Shown here: positions 36,525 to 47,340 of the stretch, piece after piece
Numbering within the stretch: the first letter of the stretch is position 1
Layout of the letters: each line of letters opens with the position of its first letter
Assembly (NCBI RefSeq): GCF_002903165.1
Contig: NZ_PPSK01000006.1
Location: 62,001-126,000, forward strand
Reading direction: 5' to 3'
DNA from: Halopseudomonas oceani
GTDB taxonomy: Bacteria; Pseudomonadota; Gammaproteobacteria; Pseudomonadales; Pseudomonadaceae
DNA: 64,000 nt
Made by a program: the position numbers and the translations under genes
The notes under the pieces: generated by a model
Told to the model about the DNA's origin: nothing
The model's database searches: none
The model's input: only the letters and a program-made list of their open reading frames with translations

Positions 36525-36911
36525 ATGAGCAAACTCTCCTACGTCAACGTATTCGCCCGCGACATCGAAGCGCTCAGCGGGTTCTACCAGCGGGTGTTCG
36601 ACTTTCCGGAAGTGGAGGCGATTCGCTCGCCGATCTTTGTCGGTTTGGATGCGGGCACCTGCTGCATCGGCTTCAACGCGCCGGATGCCTATGAGCTGCT
36701 GCATCTGGCCGAGCACTCCGACACCCGCGGTTGCAAGTTTCTGCTCAACATCGACGTCGACAGCCCCGCCGAGGTCGACCGCATGGTGCCGATCGCCGTC
36801 GAGGCGGGCGCCACCCTGATCAAGCCGCCGTATACCACCTATTACAACTGGTATCAGGCGGTGCTGATGGATCCGGAAGGCAACGTGTTCCGGATCAACC
36901 ACATGATGTAG
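36525..36911 (+). CDS. VOC-superfamily (glyoxalase/dioxygenase fold) protein
   Basis: A 128-residue protein of the vicinal oxygen chelate fold. It has the two beta-alpha-beta-beta-beta modules (YVNVFARDIEALSGFYQRVFDF; then FLLNIDVDSPAEVDRMV with AGATLIKPP and the final LMDPEGNVFRINHMM). The last segment is the usual VOC end with a Glu-type metal ligand position. The reaction is unknown. The gene sits 1 bp after the dioxygenase stop and 33 bp before the transporter genes, so it is very likely expressed with them and may act on the dioxygenase product or substrate. The ATG at 36525 was chosen for position and conserved start. Confidence 0.8.
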   Translation: MSKLSYVNVFARDIEALSGFYQRVFDFPEVEAIRSPIFVGLDAGTCCIGFNAPDAYELLHLAEHSDTRGCKFLLNIDVDSPAEVDRMVPIAVEAGATLIKPPYTTYYNWYQAVLMDPEGNVFRINHMM

Positions 36912-36944
36912 TCACACCACCTGATCGCAAGAAGGACTTTGGCA

Positions 36945-38036
36945 ATGAAAAAACTGATTGCGGGCGCCGTATGCGCCCTGGCCGCCTGCGGCCTGCCGAC
37001 CCTGGCTGCTGCCGAGGAAGGCGGATTTACCCTGACCGGCCCGGCGAAGATCGCCATGCTCTACATCAGCCCGCGCAACGACGGTGGCTGGACCCAGGCG
37101 TTCGACGAGGCGCGTCAGCGTCTGGAAGGCGAGATCGGCCAGAAGATTCAGTACGTGGAAAGCGTGCCGGAAACCGCCTCGGCGATCAAACCGACCGTTG
37201 AACGGCTGATTCAGCGTGGCGCTAACATCATCATCGGTACCGCCTTCGGTTACTCCGACACCTTCAAGGAGCTGGCCGACAAGTACCCGGAAGTGGCCTT
37301 CCTGAATGGCTCCGGCACCACCAATTCGCACAACCTGGAATCCTTCTACGGTCGCACCTACGAGAGCCAGTACCTGTGCGGCATGGCGGCGGGCGCCGCT
37401 TCTGAAACCGGCAAGCTGGGCTTCGTTGCCGCCAACCCCTTCGGTCAGGTGAACTGGACCGTCAACGCCTTCGCCATGGGCGCCCAGCAGATGAATCCGG
37501 ATGCTACCGTCACCGTGATCTACACCGGCGCCTGGAACGACCCGGTCAAGGAGCGCGCGGCAGCCACCGCACTGATCGACCAGGGCGCTGACGTCATCGG
37601 CCAGCACGTGGATAGCCCGACCCCGCAGATCGTTGCCCAGGAGCGCGGCGTCTATGGCACCGGCCACCACCGTGATATGAGCGAGTTCGCCCCCGAAGCC
37701 ACCGTCTGTTCCTCGGTCTGGGTCTGGGATCGCTTCCTGGCACCGGAGCTGAAGAAAATCATGGCCGGCAACTGGGTACCGGCTGAACACGGTGCGCTGC
37801 TGTCGATGGAGCAGGGCGGTACCGACGTCTCCTGCTGCGGCAAGGGTATCGACGAGGAAGAGAAAGCCAAGATCATGGCCGCCCGTGAGGAGCTGCTGAA
37901 TGGCGAGAAACTGATCTACGCCGGCCCGATCTCCGACCGTGACGGCAACGTCAAAGCGGCGGAAGGTGAAGCGCTGTCCGACGGTGAACTCTGGTCCATG
38001 GACTGGTTCGTCAAGGGAGTGATTACCCAGCAATGA
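36945..38036 (+). CDS. BMP-family ABC transporter substrate-binding protein
   Basis: A 363-residue exported binding protein of the BMP (Med/TmpC/PnrA) family, which binds nucleosides or purine-like compounds. The N-terminus (MKKLIAGAVCALAACGLPTL) is an export signal: it can be read as a lipobox at LAAC or as a type I site after LAAAE. The mature part shows YISPRNDGGWTQAFDEAR, NIIIGTAFGYSDTFKELADKYPEV in parts, and the GRTYESQYLCGMAAG hinge typical of the family. Stop and ATPase start overlap (ATGA). In this context a pyrimidine nucleoside or base is the favoured ligand, by inference only. Confidence 0.88.
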   Translation: MKKLIAGAVCALAACGLPTLAAAEEGGFTLTGPAKIAMLYISPRNDGGWTQAFDEARQRLEGEIGQKIQYVESVPETASAIKPTVERLIQRGANIIIGTAFGYSDTFKELADKYPEVAFLNGSGTTNSHNLESFYGRTYESQYLCGMAAGAASETGKLGFVAANPFGQVNWTVNAFAMGAQQMNPDATVTVIYTGAWNDPVKERAAATALIDQGADVIGQHVDSPTPQIVAQERGVYGTGHHRDMSEFAPEATVCSSVWVWDRFLAPELKKIMAGNWVPAEHGALLSMEQGGTDVSCCGKGIDEEEKAKIMAAREELLNGEKLIYAGPISDRDGNVKAAEGEALSDGELWSMDWFVKGVITQQ

Positions 38037-39550
38037 GTAACCCGAACGCGATCCGGCTGGACAGCGTAAGCAAGTCGTTTGACGGCTTCAAGGCGCTGTC
38101 CGAAGCCTCCTTCACCGCACGCTGGGGCGAAGTGCATGCCCTGCTGGGCGAGAACGGAGCGGGCAAGTCGTCCCTGATGAACATCGCCGCAGGGCTGTAT
38201 GCGCCGGAAACCGGATCGCTGTTCATCGACGACAACCCGGTTCGTCTGAAGGGGCCGCTCGATGCCGCAGCACAGGGCATCGGCATGGTGCACCAGCATT
38301 TCAAGCTGGTGAAACCCTTCACCGTGGCAGAAAACATTCTGCTCGGTCTTCGTCACCTGCAGGCCGGCACGTACCGGCAGCGGCTGGCGCAGACCGCCGA
38401 GCAGATCACCGCCATGGCTGCCAGCCTGGGGTTCAGCATCGAACCCCACGCGCGGGTGGATCAACTGTCGGTGGCCGAGCAGCAACGGGTCGAGATTCTC
38501 AAGGTGCTGCTGGCTGGCGCCCGCATTCTGATTCTCGATGAACCCACCGCGGTACTGACCGATGCGGAAGCAGAAAACCTGCTGACCACGGTCCAGAATT
38601 TCGCGCATCAGGAAGGTGCTGCCGTCATCCTGGTGACCCACAAAATGAATGATGTCATGCGCTACGCCGATCAGGTGACGGTGATGCGCACAGGCTCAAC
38701 GGTTGCCAGCCTCAAGCCGCAGACCGTGTCGGTCGGTGAACTGGTCAAATTGACCGTTGGCGATGCGCCGACTCCACCGCAGATTCCATCCAGCCGAGAC
38801 GCGGGCGAGGTCAAGCTGGCGGTGCGTGATCTACGCTCCAGCAGCGACGCGCCGGTGCTGCGCGGCGTCAATCTTGAGCTGCGCGCTGGCGAGATTTACG
38901 GCATCGCCGGGGTTGGTGGCAATGGTCAGAGTGAACTGGCCGGCGCGCTGATGGGCCTGCCCGAGCCGGTGTCCGGCGAGATGGAACTGGTCGGTGAAGG
39001 TGATCTCAACAGCCTCAGTGCGGCCCGTCGCCGCGAGCTGGGCATCGCCTGCATCCCGGCCGACCGCTACAGCTCGGCGCTCGCCGCACCGCTGTCGATC
39101 AGCGACAACTTTGCCATGGGCGATGTGCACAGCGGTCGCTACGGGCCGTTCTGGTTCCTGCGCCGCAAGCGCATCGAAGCCGACACCGCCGCCGCGGTCG
39201 CCGAGTTTGATGTGCAGGGTGTGCGCTCGCTGCAACAGAAGGCGGCGCTGCTGTCTGGCGGCAACGCGCAGAAGCTGGTGATTGCCCGCGAATTCGCCCG
39301 TGCCCCGCAACTGGTCATCGTCCACAGCCCCAGTCGCGGGCTGGATGTGCGCGCCACCCTGGCGGTGCACGAGCGGCTGCGCAGCGCGCGTGATGCCGGC
39401 GCTGCCGTGCTGCTGATCAGCGAAGACCTCGACGAAGTGATGGCGCTGGCAGACCGCATTGGCGTGATGTCGGCAGGACGTATCATCGGCGAGTTTGCCC
39501 AACCGGCAGACCGCCAGGCAATCGGGCAGGCCATGGTGAATCATGTTTGA
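38033..39550 (+). CDS. Nucleoside-type ABC transporter, tandem ATP-binding protein
   Basis: A 505-residue protein with two fused ABC domains, as in NupA/YufO and sugar transporters of the RbsA/MglA build. Domain 1 has GENGAGKS (about 38-45), a Q-loop VHQHFKLVKPF, the signature-like LSVAEQQRVEILK and Walker B ILILDEPTAVL. Domain 2 is divergent, as usual: GVGGNGQSEL in place of Walker A, LSGGNAQKLVIARE, and VIVHSPSRGLD in place of Walker B. The VHQHFKLV motif is typical of BMP-linked transporters. It overlaps the binding-protein gene by 4 bp and the first permease by 8 bp. Confidence 0.92.
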   Translation: MSNPNAIRLDSVSKSFDGFKALSEASFTARWGEVHALLGENGAGKSSLMNIAAGLYAPETGSLFIDDNPVRLKGPLDAAAQGIGMVHQHFKLVKPFTVAENILLGLRHLQAGTYRQRLAQTAEQITAMAASLGFSIEPHARVDQLSVAEQQRVEILKVLLAGARILILDEPTAVLTDAEAENLLTTVQNFAHQEGAAVILVTHKMNDVMRYADQVTVMRTGSTVASLKPQTVSVGELVKLTVGDAPTPPQIPSSRDAGEVKLAVRDLRSSSDAPVLRGVNLELRAGEIYGIAGVGGNGQSELAGALMGLPEPVSGEMELVGEGDLNSLSAARRRELGIACIPADRYSSALAAPLSISDNFAMGDVHSGRYGPFWFLRRKRIEADTAAAVAEFDVQGVRSLQQKAALLSGGNAQKLVIAREFARAPQLVIVHSPSRGLDVRATLAVHERLRSARDAGAAVLLISEDLDEVMALADRIGVMSAGRIIGEFAQPADRQAIGQAMVNHV

Positions 39551-40637
39551 TACAACGAATTTTCAACCGCTGCTGGCGCGCCGCTACACCCTAGAAGTAC
39601 GCCAGCAGATGGCCTGGTACTGGCAGGCGCTGGTCATCGCGCTGGCGCTGCTGGTCGGGATGCTGATTTCGGCAGCCATTCTGGTCGCCGCCGGGGTGCC
39701 GGCCGCTGAGCTGCTCAACGAGTTTGTCATCCTCACGCTGTTCGACAGCCAGAGTCTGCGTGCGGTGCTGTTTCAGGCCGCACCGCTGATCATGGTCGGT
39801 CTGGCCGGCTGTCTGGCCTTCCGCGCGCGCTTCTGGAACCTGGGCCTCGAGGGTCAGATGATCTGGGGCGCGATTGGCGCAACCGCGATCTCGCTGTTCG
39901 AGATCGGGCCGCCATCGCTGCGCCTGCCGCTGATGATGGTGTGCGCCATGGCCTGCGGCCTGCTCTGGGCGCTGGCGCCGGTGCTGCTCAAGCTGCACCT
40001 GAAGGTCAACGAGATCATCTCCACGCTGATGCTCAACTACATTGCGATCAACTTCCTGCTGCATCTGGTCTACGGCAGCTGGAAGGACCCGCGTGATTCG
40101 TTCCCCTATTCGCCGCAGTACAAGGTGTTCGAGCGTCTGCCCGAGCTGTTCGATGGCGTCAGTCTGGCGGTCGTGCTGGCGCTGGTGGTCGCACTGTTCG
40201 TGCTCTGGTTCACCGGCATTTCACGCGCTGGCCTGTACCTGCGCTTTGTCGACAGTAGCCCGGGTGTGGCGCGGGCGGTCGGTGTGCCGGTCAAGCGGGT
40301 GATCCTCGGGACCGTGCTGCTATCCGGTGCGCTGGCAGGTCTGGCCGGGCTGATGATTACCGCTGGACAGGAAGGGCGGCTGACACACTCGTTCTACGCC
40401 GGGTACGGTTTCTCCGGAATTCTGATTGCCTTCCTGGCGCGCAATCAACCGATTGCCGCGACCGTGGTGGCGGTGCTGGTGGCCACGCTGTTTGTCGCCG
40501 GGCGCAGCCTGCAGGTGTTCTATCAGATCCCGTTCTCGATGGTGCAGTTGATCCAGGCGATTCTGGTGATCTGCGTGGCGTCGTCCGAGTTCTTTATCCG
40601 TCACCGTATTCGCCGCATTCAGGGAGGGCAGGTCTGA
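39543..40637 (+). CDS. Nucleoside-type ABC transporter permease 1
   Basis: A 364-residue inner-membrane protein of the BPD_transp_2 family (NupP/YufP side). About nine hydrophobic segments are visible, including VIALALLVGMLISAAILVAAGV near the N-terminus. The conserved GLAGCLAFRARFWNLGLEGQM block and LKVNEIISTLMLNYIA are characteristic of permeases working with BMP proteins. The start overlaps the ATPase gene by 8 bp and its last base is the first base of permease 2, which argues for tight co-expression. Confidence 0.92.
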   Translation: MFDTTNFQPLLARRYTLEVRQQMAWYWQALVIALALLVGMLISAAILVAAGVPAAELLNEFVILTLFDSQSLRAVLFQAAPLIMVGLAGCLAFRARFWNLGLEGQMIWGAIGATAISLFEIGPPSLRLPLMMVCAMACGLLWALAPVLLKLHLKVNEIISTLMLNYIAINFLLHLVYGSWKDPRDSFPYSPQYKVFERLPELFDGVSLAVVLALVVALFVLWFTGISRAGLYLRFVDSSPGVARAVGVPVKRVILGTVLLSGALAGLAGLMITAGQEGRLTHSFYAGYGFSGILIAFLARNQPIAATVVAVLVATLFVAGRSLQVFYQIPFSMVQLIQAILVICVASSEFFIRHRIRRIQGGQV

Positions 40638-41566
40638 TGGACATGATTGCAAGCTGGATCGGCAACATTCCCGACTTTGCCGTGCCCTTTGCGCTGGCGG
40701 CGCTCGGGTTGATCGTCATAGAGCGCTCCGGGGTGCTGGCACTGGGCGCCGAAGGCTTGATGCTGGTCGGTGCGCTGGCGGGTATCGGGGCGTCGCTGAT
40801 GACCGGTGGCGCGACTGTCTGGGCGCTGATTCTGGCCATGTGCGCGGCCGGATTTGTCTCGCTGCTGTTTGCCCTGATGGTGCTGGTGATGCGCATCAAT
40901 CAGGTGATCGCCGGTCTTGCGCTGGTGTTCTTCTGTCAGGGCCTGACCGGGTTGCTTGGCACCCTGCTGGACTGGACCAACAAGCCGGTCGCCGGGCTAC
41001 ACGCGGTATCGCTCTGGCCGTTCTCGGAGCTGCCGGTAGTGGGCAAGCTGTTTGTGCAGAACCCGCTGGTATTTGTTACGCCGCTGGTCTTCGTCGTGGT
41101 GGTTCTGGTGCTCAATCGCAGCGTGCTCGGCCTGCGCCTGCGCGCGGTCGGTGAGAACCCGCAGGCCGCCGATGCCGCCGGTATTCCGGTGCTGGGCTAT
41201 CGCTGCGCGGCCATCGTCGCTGGCTCCATGCTGATCGGTCTGGCCGGTGCCTATATCTCGGTGCTGAGCACCAAGATGTGGATCGCCGACATGGTCGGCG
41301 GGCGCGGCTGGATTGCCGTGGCGCTGGTGATTTTCGCCCGCTGGTCGCCGTGGAAGGCGCTGGCCGGTGCCGTGCTGTTTGGCTGTATCGAGGCGCTGAT
41401 TCCGCAGATGGCCGCCTCCGGTATTCGTCTGCCGCAGTACTTCGTATTTATGACCCCCTACGCCGTCACCCTCGGGGTGATGATCTGGGTAGCCCTGGCC
41501 AGCCGCGATAGCAGCAGCCAGCCCGGGGCGTTGGGAGAACCCTTTATTCGAGAAGAACGCCGCTAG
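40637..41566 (+). CDS. Nucleoside-type ABC transporter permease 2
   Basis: A 309-residue inner-membrane protein, the partner subunit (NupQ/YufQ side) of the same family. It has about eight membrane segments; IERSGVLALGAEGLMLVGALAG is the counterpart of the conserved block in permease 1, and LRLRAVGENPQAADAAGI is the cytoplasmic coupling region. It completes a four-gene BMP importer that could stand in for the absent RutG uracil permease. After the stop there are 164 bp before ydfG. Confidence 0.92.
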   Translation: MDMIASWIGNIPDFAVPFALAALGLIVIERSGVLALGAEGLMLVGALAGIGASLMTGGATVWALILAMCAAGFVSLLFALMVLVMRINQVIAGLALVFFCQGLTGLLGTLLDWTNKPVAGLHAVSLWPFSELPVVGKLFVQNPLVFVTPLVFVVVVLVLNRSVLGLRLRAVGENPQAADAAGIPVLGYRCAAIVAGSMLIGLAGAYISVLSTKMWIADMVGGRGWIAVALVIFARWSPWKALAGAVLFGCIEALIPQMAASGIRLPQYFVFMTPYAVTLGVMIWVALASRDSSSQPGALGEPFIREERR

Positions 41567-43413
<1,847 letters not shown>

Positions 43414-43430
<17 letters not shown>

Positions 43431-44889
43431 AATCGCTCCATGTCGGTTTGCGGGTCATGTATCGATAGGTGAAGGTAAAGCCGGGCCAGTTGACGGTCTG
43501 TTTGCCGTCGGCGGTCAGATACCAGCTCTGGCAGCCCTGAGCCCAGATTGTGCCGCGGGCGTCATCCTGCAGCTGCCGGTTGTAGCGCGCCTGCACTTCG
43601 GGCTGCAGATCAAGGTAGCGCAGGCCACGGTCGCGCACGGCCTTCACGCAGGCAATCACGTAGCGGAACTGACTTTCCAGCATATAGATAATCGAGTTGT
43701 GGCCGAGGTTGGTATTTGGCCCGTAGAGCACGTACAGGTTGGGGAAGCCGGCGACCGAGATGCCTTTGTAAGCGTCGGCACCGTCGCGCCAGGCTTCATT
43801 CAGCTCGCTGCCGTTGAGCCCGGTGATGCGTATCGGCGCGAGGAATTCGGTGGCGGCAAAGCCGGTGCCATAGATCAGCACGTCGGCCGGGTGCAGGGTG
43901 CCGTCCTGGGTGATTACACCCTCTGGCACGACCTTCTCGATACCGTCGGTGACGACATTGACGTGAGGCTGATTCAGCGCCGGATAGTAGTTGTTGCTGA
44001 TCAGGATACGCTTGCAGCCGAGTGGGTAATCCGGGGTCAGGGCCGCGCGCTTGGCTGGGTCGCTGATGTTGCGCTGCAGGTGGCGCAGCGCGGTCTTTTC
44101 GCTGCTTTTGACCAGCGCCGGGAAATGCACGAAAGCCAGCGCGCGCACTTCGTGGGTCAGGTACTGCCAGAGCCGGTCCAGCTGGTGTAGCAGCGGCAGG
44201 CGGCTTAGCCAGCGGCGGCGTGAATCGCTGTATTCGCGATCGTCCTTGGGTAGCACCCAGGCGGCGTTGCGCTGGTACAGGTCAAGCTGAGCCACCTCGG
44301 GCACGATCTGCGGTACGAACTGGATCGCCGAGGCGCCGGTACCGATGACCGCGACCCGCTTGCCCTTGAGGTCAACGTCGTGCTGCCACTCGGCCGAGTG
44401 GAAGGCCGGGCCGGCAAAGCTGCCGAGCCCTTCGATGTTCGGCATCAGCGGGCGGTTGAGCTGGCCGGTGGCGGCGATCAGATTGCGCGCGACCAGGGTT
44501 TCTCCGCTGCTGGTAGTGACCTGCCAGCAGCCGCTGTCGGCGTCAAAGCGGGCTTCGCTGACTTCGCAATTGAGGCGAACGCGCTGGCGCAGGTGGTATT
44601 TGTCGGCGCAGTGGCGGATGTAGGCGTGAATTTCGTCCTGGCGGGCGTACTTGTGCGGCCAGGTGGTGCGCGGCTCAAACGAGTAGGAGTACAGGTGCGA
44701 AGGTACGTCGCAGCCGGAGCCCGGATAGTGGTTGTCGCGCCAGGTGCCGCCAATGTCGGCGGCCTTTTCCAGCAGCAGAAAATGGCTGATGCCGGCGCGG
44801 TCGAGCTGGATGGCCATGCCAAGGCCGCCAAACCCGCTGCCAATGATGATGGCGTCGAGTGGTGCGGCAGGTGAGCTTTTTTTAGTCAT
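43414..44889 (-). CDS. Flavin-containing monooxygenase, Baeyer-Villiger type
   Basis: A 491-residue FAD- and NADPH-dependent monooxygenase. FAD motif IGSGFGGLG (16-24), the Baeyer-Villiger fingerprint F158-A-G-P-A-F-H164-S-A-E-W168, and the NADPH motif VIGTGASAIQ (about 180-189) are all present, so a ketone-to-ester reaction is the best guess. The HYPGSGCDVPSHLYSYSFEP region is typical of this subgroup. Divergent from an AraC-type regulator, with 93 bp between the starts, and coupled to an esterase gene downstream. The substrate (aliphatic, cyclic or steroid-like ketone) cannot be read from sequence. Confidence 0.9.
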
Positions 44890-44982
44890 TGTGTGCTTCC
44901 TCCTGTGCGACTGATATTAGGCCTTGTCTATCACTGGGGGTATGGCATAGTCGGTCAAAAAATTGTGAGTTTCGGACACGTC

Positions 44983-46017
44983 ATGACTGCTACTGCTCCT
45001 CCCTGGCCGCGCCTGCGCAATATCGGCAGCGTTCAGTTGCTGACCCAGCTGGGCACCGAGCTGGGCCTCACCGTTCCGCAGTGCCTGCAGGGCACCGGAC
45101 TGGATGTCATGGCGCTGGCCGATGGTCAGGCCCGGGTCGAGGCGGCGCAGGAGCTGCAGGTGGTCAGCAACCTGCTCGCTGGCCTGCCTGGTCAGCCGCT
45201 GCTCGGCCTGTTGGCCGGGCGTCGTTACCAGCTCAGCCGGTACGGCATCTGGGGTTATGCGCTGCTTAGCAGTGCTTCGCTGGGCGAGGCGCTGGAGATG
45301 GGGCTGCGCTATCTCGACCTGACCTTCGCCTTTTGCCGTATCCATGCCCGTGAGGACGCCAGCGGTCGTTGGCTGGTCATCGATGACCGCTGGATTGAGC
45401 CGTCTCTGCGGCGCTTTCTGTTGCTGCGTGACAGCGCCGCAACCGCGCGAATTCAGCGTGAACTGACCGGGCTGAGGCAGCCCTTCAAATCAGTTCGGCT
45501 GACCCTGCCTGCACCGCCGGATGCTCTGTTGAATGCCTACACCGAAGCCTATGGTTGCACCCCGCAGTTCGATGCCGCCGAAACCTTGCTTGAACTCGAC
45601 CCGGCGCTGCTGGCCCGTGGTTTGCCTGGCGACAATCCGGCGATTCGGCAGGCCTGCGAGCAGCAGTGCCATCAACTATTGCAGCGCTACCGGGCGCGCG
45701 ATGGCCTGGCCGGGCGGGTGCGGGAATTGTTGCTGGACGGTGGTGCGACCCTGCCGGACATGCCCACGGTCGCTGCCCGGCTGCATCTGACTGAGCGCAC
45801 CTTGCGTCGCCGTCTTGATGGCGAGCGGACCAGTTTTCGGCAGCTACAGGAGGAAACCCGTGAGGCGTTGGCAGAAGAGCTGCTGCGGGTACCGGGGTTG
45901 TCGCTCGAGGAGGTGGCGCAGCGACTGGGTTACGGCGAGGTCTCCAACTTTGTCCATGCGTTTCGGCGCTGGAAGGGAATGACTCCACGGCAGTTTTGCC
46001 GTAGCGCCCGGGCCTGA
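44983..46017 (+). CDS. AraC-family transcriptional regulator (Arabinose_bd-type N-domain)
   Basis: A 344-residue regulator with an N-terminal ligand-binding domain of the OruR/ArgR-like group (about 15-215, with RYGIWGYALLSSASLGEALEMGLRY in parts) and a C-terminal AraC double HTH (about 245-344: LPDMPTVAARLHLTERTLRRRL and LSLEEVAQRLGYGEVSNFVHAFRRW in parts). Start: ATG at 44983, giving MTATAPPWPRLRN; the frame from 44893 includes the divergent promoter region. Being divergent from the monooxygenase gene, it is probably its activator. An ACAD operon follows 126 bp downstream on the same strand. Confidence 0.88.
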   Translation: MTATAPPWPRLRNIGSVQLLTQLGTELGLTVPQCLQGTGLDVMALADGQARVEAAQELQVVSNLLAGLPGQPLLGLLAGRRYQLSRYGIWGYALLSSASLGEALEMGLRYLDLTFAFCRIHAREDASGRWLVIDDRWIEPSLRRFLLLRDSAATARIQRELTGLRQPFKSVRLTLPAPPDALLNAYTEAYGCTPQFDAAETLLELDPALLARGLPGDNPAIRQACEQQCHQLLQRYRARDGLAGRVRELLLDGGATLPDMPTVAARLHLTERTLRRRLDGERTSFRQLQEETREALAEELLRVPGLSLEEVAQRLGYGEVSNFVHAFRRWKGMTPRQFCRSARA

Positions 46018-46143
46018 CGCATCAGCCTGAATGATGGGTGACTATTCGGTCAGTCAAGAGCCGCTTCCGTGCGGCGCCGGCCGGAGTATCTTTGTGGTCT
46101 GACCGATTCAGCGTTTCCTGCAGATAAATCACAACAAAGGAGA

Positions 46144-47328
46144 ATGCCCGTGGCCGATCTGGATGTGTTTCGCCAGCAAACCCGCGCCTGGCTGGAAGAG
46201 AACTGCCCGCAGAGCATGCGCACACCGCAACGCTCGGACAACGATGCCTGCTGGGGTGGGCGTAAGTTCACGTTCGCCAGTGAAGATCAGAAACTCTGGC
46301 TCGAGCGCATGGCGGCGCGCGGCTGGACCGCGCCCGAGTGGCCGACCGAGTATGGTGGCGGTGGCCTCAGCCAGCAGGAGCATAAGGTGCTGCGCGAGGA
46401 AATGGCGCGCATCAACGCGCGTCCGCCGCTGTCCAGTTTCGGGATCTGGATGATCGGCCCGGCGATTCTCAAGTTCGGCTCCGAAGAGCTCAAGCGTCAG
46501 CATCTGCCGCCGATCGTCCGCGGTGAGATCCGCTGGTGTCAGGGCTACAGCGAGCCGGGTGCCGGCTCCGACCTCGCCGGCCTGCAGACCCGTGCCGAAG
46601 TCCACGGCGACCACTTTATCGTCAATGGCCAGAAGATCTGGACCTCCTACGCCGACAAGGCCGACTGGATGTTCTGTCTGGTGCGTACCAACCCTGATGC
46701 CAAGAAGCAGCTGGGCATCAGTCTGGTGCTGTTCGACATGACCACCCCCGGCGTGAGCACCCGCCCGATCAAGCTGATTTCCGGCAGCTCGCCGTTCTGC
46801 GAAACCTTCCTGGACAACGTCCGGGTAGAGAAAAATCAGGTGGTCGGCGAAATTAACGCCGGCTGGACCATCGCCAAGTACCTGCTGACCCACGAGCGGG
46901 AAATGATCGGTGGCATGGGTCGCACCGCGGCTGGCCAGAAGACCCTGCCGCAGATTGCGGTGGATGCCGTTGGGCTGGAAGACGGCAAGTTGGCCGATGG
47001 CATGCTGCGCGGTGAGCTGGCGACATGGGATCTGGACGCGGCTGCCTTTGCACTGACCGCCGAGCGGGTGCTGGATGAAGCCAAGGCTGGGCAGGGCGTC
47101 GGCGCGGCTTCGGCCATGCTCAAGTATTACGGTACCGAGCTGAACAAGCGGCGGCAGGAACTGATGGTCGCGCTGCATGGCAGCGATGCCATGGTCTGGG
47201 AAGGAGAGGCGTCACGCGAAGGTGTCATTCCTCGCACCTGGCTGCGCTCCAAGGGCAACTCGATCGAGGGCGGTACCACCGAGGTGCAGCTCAACGTCAT
47301 CGCCCGCAATATCCTCGGCCTTCAGTAA
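46144..47328 (+). CDS. Acyl-CoA dehydrogenase, subunit/paralogue 1
   Basis: A 394-residue acyl-CoA dehydrogenase, an FAD enzyme that forms the 2,3-double bond of acyl-CoAs. Family regions: WTAPEWPTEYGGGGLS, CQGYSEPGAGSDLAGLQT, the FAD-binding KIWTSYADKADW, and the C-terminal NSIEGGTTEVQLNVIARNILGL in two parts. The ATG at 46144 has an AAAGGAGA ribosome site; the frame from 46069 is not supported. It is 12 bp upstream of a second, different ACAD gene. Such pairs in bacteria often form mixed alpha-beta enzymes for bulky acyl-CoAs, including steroid side chains, which could fit the neighbouring Baeyer-Villiger genes; this is inference. Confidence 0.9.
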   Translation: MPVADLDVFRQQTRAWLEENCPQSMRTPQRSDNDACWGGRKFTFASEDQKLWLERMAARGWTAPEWPTEYGGGGLSQQEHKVLREEMARINARPPLSSFGIWMIGPAILKFGSEELKRQHLPPIVRGEIRWCQGYSEPGAGSDLAGLQTRAEVHGDHFIVNGQKIWTSYADKADWMFCLVRTNPDAKKQLGISLVLFDMTTPGVSTRPIKLISGSSPFCETFLDNVRVEKNQVVGEINAGWTIAKYLLTHEREMIGGMGRTAAGQKTLPQIAVDAVGLEDGKLADGMLRGELATWDLDAAAFALTAERVLDEAKAGQGVGAASAMLKYYGTELNKRRQELMVALHGSDAMVWEGEASREGVIPRTWLRSKGNSIEGGTTEVQLNVIARNILGLQ

Positions 47329-47340
47329 GGGAGCACTGTC

